Part shown: positions 59,120-64,000 of the stretch, piece after piece | How positions within the stretch are numbered: position 1 is the stretch's first letter | How the letters are laid out: each line of letters opens with the position of its first letter | NCBI RefSeq assembly: GCF_018139145.2 | Contig: NC_059478.1 | Span: 24,521,001 to 24,585,000 of the forward strand | Reading direction: 5' to 3' | Source of the DNA: Gymnogyps californianus | Taxonomy: Eukaryota; Chordata; Aves; Accipitriformes; Cathartidae | DNA length: 64,000 nt | Notes under the pieces: model-generated | Databases searched by the model: none | What the model saw: only the letters and a program-made list of their open reading frames with translations | What the model was told of the DNA's origin: nothing | Translations under genes and position numbers: made by a program

Positions 59120-60598
59120 GGGATGCTGGGGCCGAGGGGCCGCGGCGGGGCGGCCGGCCGCGGGAGCGGAGACCGGGGGGGCCCGTCCCCTCCCAGCGGG
59201 GCGCGGGGACCCTCGCCTGGCCCCTCCGGCGGTGTCGGCCTGGGAAAACCATGACCTGGTGGCAGCGGCTGGCGCGGGGCCACGGGCCGCCACGGGAGCG
59301 ACGTGCTGCGTGGGCTGTGCTTGGCCAGGCTGCGGCGGCTGGCAGGGCCGGGGGCCCGGTGCCAGCCCTGCCTGCACCGGGGACGCATCCTGCCTGGTGC
59401 ACGGCCCCCGGAGGAGGCACATGGGCCTGGCAGTGCCCATCACAGCTCTTTGCCACGGTGTGGCCAGTGCAGGGTGGCATCAGATGCGGCAATCAGGACT
59501 TGGGGACCATCCCCTGAGATGCTGGGGGGGACGGGGGAACTGATTTTGTCTCCTTGTCCCAGCGGTGCCCAGCCATGTCCCTTCAGTTTTTTGGCGAGGA
59601 GCGCTCTCCGCAGCGTGTCCCATCCCAGCTTTGCTATGGAAGCACCTGGGACATGCCAGGGCAAAGCCATGGAGGGAACAGGGGAACTCCCCACTGCAGG
59701 ATGCCACCGAGCTCCAAGGGGACAGTTCCACCCCGAGAGACAGGGGATGCAGCAGGTGGGCCAAGGGCCACCTCTGGGGGATCCTGGCTTGGGACACTGG
59801 GGCGCAGGGGCCTCCCTGCACCCCGAGGGAGCTGGGGAAGGAGGTGCAACATGTGGCTGCAGGCTGGGAGTTGCCCCTGACCTCCCGGGGGACATCGCTC
59901 CCCTGAGACCACGCTTGCTGCTCCACTGAGACCATTCATGGCAGGGACCAAATTCCTCTGTGTGTGTTGGGGCAACGGATGCTGGGCAGTGGTGTTGGGG
60001 TGAATCCCCACAGGACCTGTCTGCCCATCCTGCCCCTCGTGGCCCCACTCGCCCGGGCTGCTCTGGGGCTGCACATCCCAGCTCAGCACAGGCAGCGGGC
60101 TGGGGAGCCAGCACAGGGCCAGGGGGTGGCTGCACCTGAGGACCCTGCGCTAATGGATTTGGAGTTTCCAAGGTCAGGCTCCCACTGTGAGCAAGAAAAA
60201 CATTCCCAGGGAAGAGCCATGGGAAAGGGCCCCCCCCGCGGCGCTCCCAGCCCCAGCCGCTGCCTCGCAGCCCAGCCTGGCATCCCGGGCTGCTCGCGCA
60301 AGGAGGTGGCTGTGTCCCCCTGAGGAGAGGTGCTGGGCGAAGGCTGGGCCGCCCCAGCTGCCAAATCTCTTGGAATGGGTGCACGGGGTGGTGAAGGTGC
60401 CTGGCTGTGCGGGGAGTGGGTGGGGGGGGTCATGCATGGGGTACAGGAGGTGTTGCAGGGTGCTGGGGGGGGGAGGGAGGGGATTGCATGTGTGGCAGGG
60501 GCAGGGGAGAGGTGTGCCAGCTCCCAGCTGGCCAGCTTGATGCCCACCCCGTCCCCTCTGCGTGGGCGCTGACCCTCACCTCTGCACTTGCAGGCAGC

Positions 60599-60664
60599 AT
60601 GGAGCAGCGAGGAGGGCCACCAGAGCCGAGACCTGCAGGACCCACCACGCACCCACAGCCCAAG
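60599..60664 (+). CDS. ARTN: Artemin, first coding exon (N-terminus)
   Basis: The exon begins at 60594 after CTTGCAG, has five untranslated bases, then ATG in good context (GCAGCATGG). It encodes 22 residues, beginning MEQRGGPPEPRPAGP and ending in Lys, which form a hydrophilic, Pro-rich lead before the hydrophobic signal core in the next exon. The donor is GTGAGC at 60665, phase 0. Artemin is the secreted ligand of GFRalpha3/RET that supports sensory and sympathetic neurons. The start is chosen because it is the only ATG in the exon and the frame joins exactly to the signal sequence. A longer N-terminal lead before a signal peptide is unusual but tolerable. The exon itself has no recognisable motif, so its assignment depends on splicing logic. 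Confidence 0.75.
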
Positions 60665-60796
60665 GTGAGCCCAGGCCTGGCTGGCCGTGATGGCTGGGAC
60701 CACACGTCCCCATCCCCGTCCCCAGCTCATGGAGCCTTGTCCCTGGTGTGGGACCCCTGGTCAGGGCTCACCCCGCTGTGCTGTGCTTTGTCGCAG

Positions 60797-60986
60797 GAGG
60801 GGACACTGTGGGGTCTCCTCGCCATCCTCTCGCTGCTGGCCGGGCTGGCAGCGGGCACCCTGCGAACGCCACACTGCAACGAGACGCTGGATGCGGCCCC
60901 CACGCCGCGGGGCACGGCCACCGTCAGCCCGGCTGTGGAGGATGGCGTGGAGGTACCGCTCGCTGCTGCCTGGAGCCACCTGTACG
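60797..60986 (+). CDS. ARTN: Artemin, second coding exon (signal core and prodomain)
   Basis: 190 bp, beginning in phase 0 after TCGCAG and ending with one base of a split Gly codon before GTGGGT at 60987. It encodes EGTLWGLLAILSLLAGLAAG, a clear hydrophobic signal core (protein residues 23-42) with likely cleavage near Ala41-Gly42/Thr43. The prodomain follows, with an N-glycosylation sequon (Asn50-Glu-Thr) and a free Cys49. Prodomains of this family are poorly conserved and this one aligns with none in detail. Its position and phase between the N-terminal and cystine-knot exons make the call. Confidence 0.8.
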
Positions 60987-61332
60987 GTGGGTGTTGGGGC
61001 AGGACCCCCAGCCTGGGCATGGTAGCCCTGAGCGTGGGGCATGGGCAGGTTGGGAGCCATTGTGGGGAGCCCCAGCCCGTGCAGGGCTGCCTCTACACAT
61101 CGGGGCTGGGGGTGCTGAACACACGGGGCCCCGTGCTTCATGCTGGGGATGGTGGCAGAGCCCTGGGGATGAGAAGATGCTTGGCTGGGTGCCCACCTAC
61201 CCCACCACTCTATGGGCACCCGGCCAGCACCATGGTGGGTGGTCAGGAGGGGTCTACAGGCAGGCTCAGCAGGCCTCAGGAGGGCAGTGGGTGCCGGATA
61301 GGGTCTGACGGTGCCGTCTCCTCTGCATGCAG
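60987..61332 (+). other. ARTN: ARTN intron between coding exons 2 and 3
   Basis: A 346-bp GC-rich intron, GTGGGT to GCATGCAG. It stays open in one frame but has no protein similarity. Nothing else is seen. Confidence 0.75.
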
Positions 61333-61769
61333 GGGACAACGCGACAATGGGTGGCCCGGGTGCTGCGGAGCTGGCGGAGGACCTGCTGCTGCGTGCCGAG
61401 CGCTCACCGCCGGGCACCGGCAAAGCCAAGAAGGGGGCACGGAAACCCTTGCGGGGGGCCCGTGGGCGCAACTGCCACATCCGCAACCTGATGGTGAAGG
61501 TGCGCGACCTGGGCCTGGGCTTCAACTCTGACGAGATCGTGCTCTTCAAGTACTGCAGCGGGTCCTGCCACCGGGCGCGCAGCAACTACGACCTGACACT
61601 GGGCAGCCTGCTGCGGCAGCAGCTCATTGCCCCAGGGCCACAGGAACGGGTCCTCAGCCACCCCTGCTGCCGGCCCACCCGCTACGAGGCCGTCTCCTTC
61701 ATGGACGTGCAGAACACGTGGCAGACGGTGGAGAAGCTCTCGGCGGCTGAGTGCAGCTGCATCGGCTGA
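61333..61769 (+). CDS. ARTN: Artemin, third coding exon (mature GDNF-family domain)
   Basis: 437 bp: two bases complete Gly86, then residues 87-230 and TGA (61767-61769). A sequon (Asn88-Ala-Thr) precedes a furin-type site RAER ending at residue 109. Cleavage there gives a 121-residue basic mature ligand (human about 113). All seven cystine-knot cysteines are present: 133, 160 and 164 (YCSGSC), 197 and 198 (CCRPTRYEAVSFMDV), and 226 and 228 (ECSCIG). YCSGSC, CCRPTRYEAVSFMDV and the spacing match artemin better than GDNF, neurturin or persephin, and the locus lies between ST3GAL3 and IPO13 as in mammals. The total length of 230 residues compares with 220 in human. The mature form dimerises and binds GFRalpha3 with RET. 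Confidence 0.95.
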
Positions 61770-62477
61770 GGAGGGGGCCGCCGGCTCGGCCCTGGCTCGA
61801 CGCACGCCAGCAGGCCCCAGCTCGCTGGCAGACCCTGGCTTGCCACGCACAGTGGCACCGGCACTCAGAGGGAGGGTCTGGCAGAGGCCGGTGCCCCTGG
61901 TTTTACGTGGCCACAAGGGACCAAGGCAAGATGGAGCCGTGACGGGGGGTGGGCAGCTGAGCCCCCTCCCGCTCAGTGCCAAGCAGCTGGTGCTGCTGGC
62001 GACATCGGGTCCTGCCTCGGTGCACCCCGGCTCGGCCCTGGGAGAGGAGCTGGAGGGGGTACGGAGCATCCCCACTGCTCACAGGGGTCTGCCACCCCGG
62101 TGTCCACCAGCAGCGCCCAGCTTGCCTGCGCCCTGCCTGGACTGGTGCTTCCACATCCCTGCTTTAGGGGAGCCAGGGCCAAGCGTTGCCCAAGCTTCAG
62201 AGGGGGACAGAAAGGGAGCAAAACCTCCCTGTCCCCTTGGGCACCCTGGGGCTGGCAGTGGCCGGAGCTGCCCTACAGGGAGGGGGTGTCCCTAAGGACA
62301 GGGGTGCAGAGGGGCCAAACTGCACCAGCACGGGGTGGGGGACCCACACCTGGCCTGGCAGCAGCCCCCAGTGCTCCGCAGGGCAGCGGGGCATGGGCAT
62401 CTGCTGGGACCCCTGCCCAGTTCCCAAGGGGGTGGCAGGGTCCCCCCGCTGCCCCCGCGGTGCTGCGGCACTAAACT

Positions 62478-62530
62478 ATTTATTACTCTAAATTATTTAT
62501 TTATTGTTCTCGAGCGGCAGCTCCTATTTA
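62478..62530 (+). promoter_or_regulatory. ARTN: AU-rich element in the ARTN 3' UTR
   Basis: ATTTA pentamers at 62478-62482, 62495-62499, 62499-62503 (overlapping, forming TTATTTATTTAT) and 62526-62530 form a class II-like AU-rich element in GC-rich surroundings. Such elements shorten mRNA half-life, which suits a growth factor made in small, controlled amounts. The functional reading is an inference. Confidence 0.7.
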
Positions 62531-62695
62531 TGACTTTGGGCCCCCGGGGACCGGGTGTAATTTAACCCCAGCGCTGCTGTGAAGCCCTGGGCAGCGCCCC
62601 GGCCCCGGCGCCCCGTGCCCCCAGCCCCCTTTTTCTATTATTTGTAAAATTTGAGGGATAAACTCTATTTTTGTACAGTCGCCTTTTCCTGTAGC

Positions 62696-62701
62696 AATAA
62701 A
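62696..62701 (+). terminator. ARTN: ARTN poly(A) signal
   Basis: AATAAA, followed 20-40 bp later by a GT-rich tract (TGCGTGTCC, TGCGTGTGCCCGTG). It is the first strong signal after the ARTN stop. Cleavage is expected near 62715-62725. Confidence 0.85.
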
Positions 62702-62910
62702 GCGATGGGCTGCGTGTCCACCCCTGCGTGTGCCCGTGATGGGGATGGGGGGGGCGGGGGTGCCCGGCGTGTTTGACACCCGTGGGCTGGCAGCGGGAGG
62801 GTGGGAAGCGGTGCTGAGCGGGGCTCCTGCCGGCACTACCCGCACCACGCGTGGGGAGCAGGGGCGGCGCTCGGTGCCCGGTGCCCGGCAGGGGACGCGC
62901 GTGGGCCGGG

Positions 62911-62929
62911 ACTACCGCTCCCGGCGTGC
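62911..62929 (+). promoter_or_regulatory. ZNF143/THAP11-type promoter motif
   Basis: ACTACCGCTCCCGGCGTGC fits the ACTACAACTCCCAGCATGC motif of many vertebrate CpG-island promoters bound by ZNF143 and THAP11 (Ronin), with A-to-C or A-to-G changes at three positions. Its location in a CpG island shortly upstream of a 5' exon supports function. Confidence 0.55.
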
Positions 62930-63053
62930 GGCGCGGCGCTGCGGCAGGTCCCGGGCTGCCCGGCCGCGCCTGCGGGGCAGCGGGGCGAGGCGGTGCCGGA
63001 GCTGAGCGGGGCGGCGGTGCCGCTCGGGCCGTCCCTCGGGCCCCTGCCGGTCC

Positions 63054-63097
63054 GCCGAGCCGAGCCGAGCCGAGCCGAGCCGAGCCGAGCCGAGCCG
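63054..63097 (+). repeat. GCCGA pentamer array, 8.8 copies
   Basis: Eight perfect GCCGA units followed by a partial GCCG, located 120 bp upstream of the IPO13 start codon and probably within the 5' UTR or core promoter. Confidence 0.95.
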
Positions 63098-63145
63098 TCC
63101 CGGTGCCGCCGCCCTCGCCGGGGCGGGGAGGCGGGTCCCGCCGCG

Positions 63146-63202
63146 ATGCGGCTGCCCGTGCGCCGCCGCTGTCGCCTGCCCGCCGCCGCCGCCGCCTCCT
63201 GA
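63146..63202 (+). CDS. Short upstream ORF in the IPO13 leader
   Basis: ATG at 63146 opens an 18-codon frame (MRLPVRRRCRLP followed by an Ala run and Ser) with stop TGA at 63200-63202, 14 bases before the IPO13 ATG. If the transcript starts upstream of 63146, ribosomes would meet it first and it could dampen IPO13 translation. It is probably not a stable peptide. Use depends on the true start site, which I cannot see. Confidence 0.35.
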   Translation: MRLPVRRRCRLPAAAAAS

Positions 63203-63216
63203 GCGCCGCCGCAGCC

Positions 63217-63288
63217 ATGGAGCGGAGGGCGGAGGCGCCGCCGCCGCCGCCGCAGGGCCTCGACTTCACCGTGGAGAACGTGGAGAAG
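63217..63288 (+). CDS. IPO13: Importin-13, first coding exon
   Basis: ATG at 63217 in strong Kozak context (GCAGCCATGG) begins MERRAEAPPPPPQGLDFTVE and ends NVEK after 24 codons; the donor is GTGAGC at 63289, phase 0. The MERR start and the LDFTVENVEK block match human IPO13 exactly; the Pro run between them replaces a Gly/Ala-rich human stretch. Importin-13 is a karyopherin-beta that imports UBC9 and MAGOH-Y14 into, and exports EIF1A from, the nucleus under RanGTP control. The exon carries only the very N-terminus, just before the first HEAT repeat. The remaining exons lie beyond the window. Confidence 0.93.
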
Positions 63289-64000
63289 GTGAGCGAGCCG
63301 CCCCGAGCCCACCCAGCCCACCCGCGGCGTTGGCGGGGCGGGGGGACGCGGCTGCGGGATGCTGATGCTGCCGCGGGGGTGCGGGGGCTGCGGCTCGGCG
63401 GGAGGGGGGGACGGGGACGACACGACACCTGCTCGGCGGTGCCGGGCCCGGGGAGGGCGGCGGGGCGGCATCCCCGCTGCCCTGCCCGCCCTGCCCGCAG
63501 CGGGGGCGGCGGGGACCCGCCTGGGCGCCCAGGGGGGTCCGGTGCGCGGCGCGGGAGGTGGAGCCGCCGGCTCCTGTGCGCCGGGGCAGCCCGGGGAGGG
63601 AAAATGATGTGGCAGAAATGGGAGCAGAAGGGAGGAGTTGTGCTCCGACGGGCGTCCTCTGGGTCGCCGTGCCGCAGCGCCGGGCAGGGAGAGCCTACGG
63701 GTCTAGTCCTGGCTGCTGGACGAGCAGCATCTATGTGAAGCCCGACATTATCGGTGTCTCCATCAGGCAGGGAAGGGACTCTCGCCAGGTGCTGGGAATT
63801 GTTGGGAATTACGGTTGGGAAAAGCCTTCGGAGGGCGGATGGCCCAGTGATGCCTTTCTAAACGTGGCATCCAGCCCCCTTGGTCCTGGCTGATGCTCGA
63901 GGTCCTCCTAAGCAGCTGCAGGGCAAAGAGGAGCGAGGTCGTGATTGCCGAAACCTGGGGTCCAGGAAACGGCCACAGCAAACCGAGGGCTGCCAGCATC
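63289..64000 (+). other. IPO13: IPO13 intron 1, start
   Basis: GC-rich intron beginning GTGAGC, with CpG density falling after about 63650. No further exon is visible before the window ends. Confidence 0.8.

Larger units (their letters stand above)
55600..59300. promoter_or_regulatory. ARTN: Large CpG island at the ARTN 5' end
   Basis: About 3.7 kb of very GC-rich, CpG-dense DNA surrounds and follows the TATA box at 55975. Stop codons are nearly absent, so spurious open frames up to 1195 codons appear on the minus strand and 527 on the plus strand. These are low-complexity Arg/Pro/Gly/Ala frames and I do not treat them as genes. The island probably marks the ARTN promoter and 5' non-coding exons. 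Confidence 0.7.
56386..60593 (+). other. ARTN: Presumed ARTN 5' intron
   Basis: If exon 1 ends at 56385, this is the intron leading to the first coding exon; its acceptor is CTTGCAG ending 60593. It contains degenerate GGTGCC-type repeats (about 57060-57230), a 15-bp tandem pair (58959-58988), a 51-base G run (58532-58582) and a CCCGT pentamer array (59051-59119). No gene is recognised in 59300-60590. Confidence 0.4.
61770..62720 (+). other. ARTN: ARTN 3' UTR
   Basis: About 930 bp of GC-rich sequence ends in an AT-rich stretch with AU-rich elements and a poly(A) signal. Long open frames across it are GC by-products. No second gene is recognised. Confidence 0.7.
62750..63650. promoter_or_regulatory. 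IPO13: CpG-island promoter of IPO13
   Basis: A dense CpG island spans the first exon of IPO13 with no TATA box, as expected for a housekeeping gene. A ZNF143/THAP11-like site (62911-62929) lies about 300 bp before the ATG. Its left edge begins only tens of bases after the ARTN poly(A) site. Confidence 0.7.

Noticed and set aside
55429..59492. Very long minus-strand open frames (752 and 1195 codons) and plus-strand frames up to 527 codons
   Set aside because: They lie in a CpG island with almost no A/T, so stops are rare in every frame on both strands. The predicted proteins are Arg/Pro/Gly/Ala-rich, overlap each other in several frames, include a homopolymer from the 51-base G run, and show no domain.
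1..64000. CRISPR array, operon, phage or plasmid features
   Set aside because: The window is vertebrate: spliced genes, CR1 and ERVL repeats, poly(A) signals and CpG islands. No regularly spaced repeats or prokaryotic gene layout are present.

Overview
The window looks like nuclear DNA of a bird, probably a non-galliform (neoavian) species. It holds a 5'-truncated CR1 LINE with the typical avian 3' end, two solo LTRs of an avian ERVL-like family, very long introns in moderately AT-rich DNA, and then a switch to extremely GC-rich, CpG-rich DNA. Three protein-coding genes are recognisable, all on the + strand and in the same order as on human 1p34: ST3GAL3, then ARTN, then IPO13. No bacterial, CRISPR or operon-like features are present.

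Region by region: (1) 1-48950 is the 3' part of ST3GAL3, the Golgi beta-galactoside alpha-2,3-sialyltransferase. Four coding exons (1849-2035, 24190-24336, 34936-35082, 48861-48950) encode the C-terminal ~191 residues, with the end of sialylmotif L and all of motifs S, III and VS. The three introns (22.2, 10.6 and 13.8 kb) hold the repeats: decayed CR1-like LINE pieces, one younger CR1, two solo ERVL-type LTRs with visible 5-bp target-site duplications, and an antisense LTR fragment. They also hold several near-perfect inverted repeats, the best being a 36-bp stem with an 8-nt loop at 10723-10802. (2) 48951-55900 is the ST3GAL3 3' UTR and an intergenic stretch with no recognised gene. (3) 55600-62720 is the ARTN (artemin) locus: a CpG island with a TATA box and candidate 5' exons, three coding exons giving a complete 230-residue pre-pro-protein with the seven-cysteine GDNF-family cystine knot, and a 3' UTR with an AU-rich element. 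(4) 62750-64000 is the CpG-island promoter, first coding exon and start of intron 1 of IPO13 (importin-13). Only ~500 bp separate the ARTN poly(A) signal from the IPO13 start codon.

The genes are neighbours by conserved synteny rather than by a shared pathway: a glycosyltransferase, a secreted neurotrophic ligand and a nuclear transport receptor. GC content rises sharply after about 49 kb. That produces very long but spurious open frames, including one of 1195 codons on the minus strand. I did not find a convincing undescribed system. The observations most worth a second look are the 80-nt hairpin, a short coding-like open frame at 31540-31737, the TATA/CpG ARTN promoter region with a 51-base G run, and the compact ARTN-IPO13 junction with a ZNF143/THAP11-like site and a short upstream ORF.
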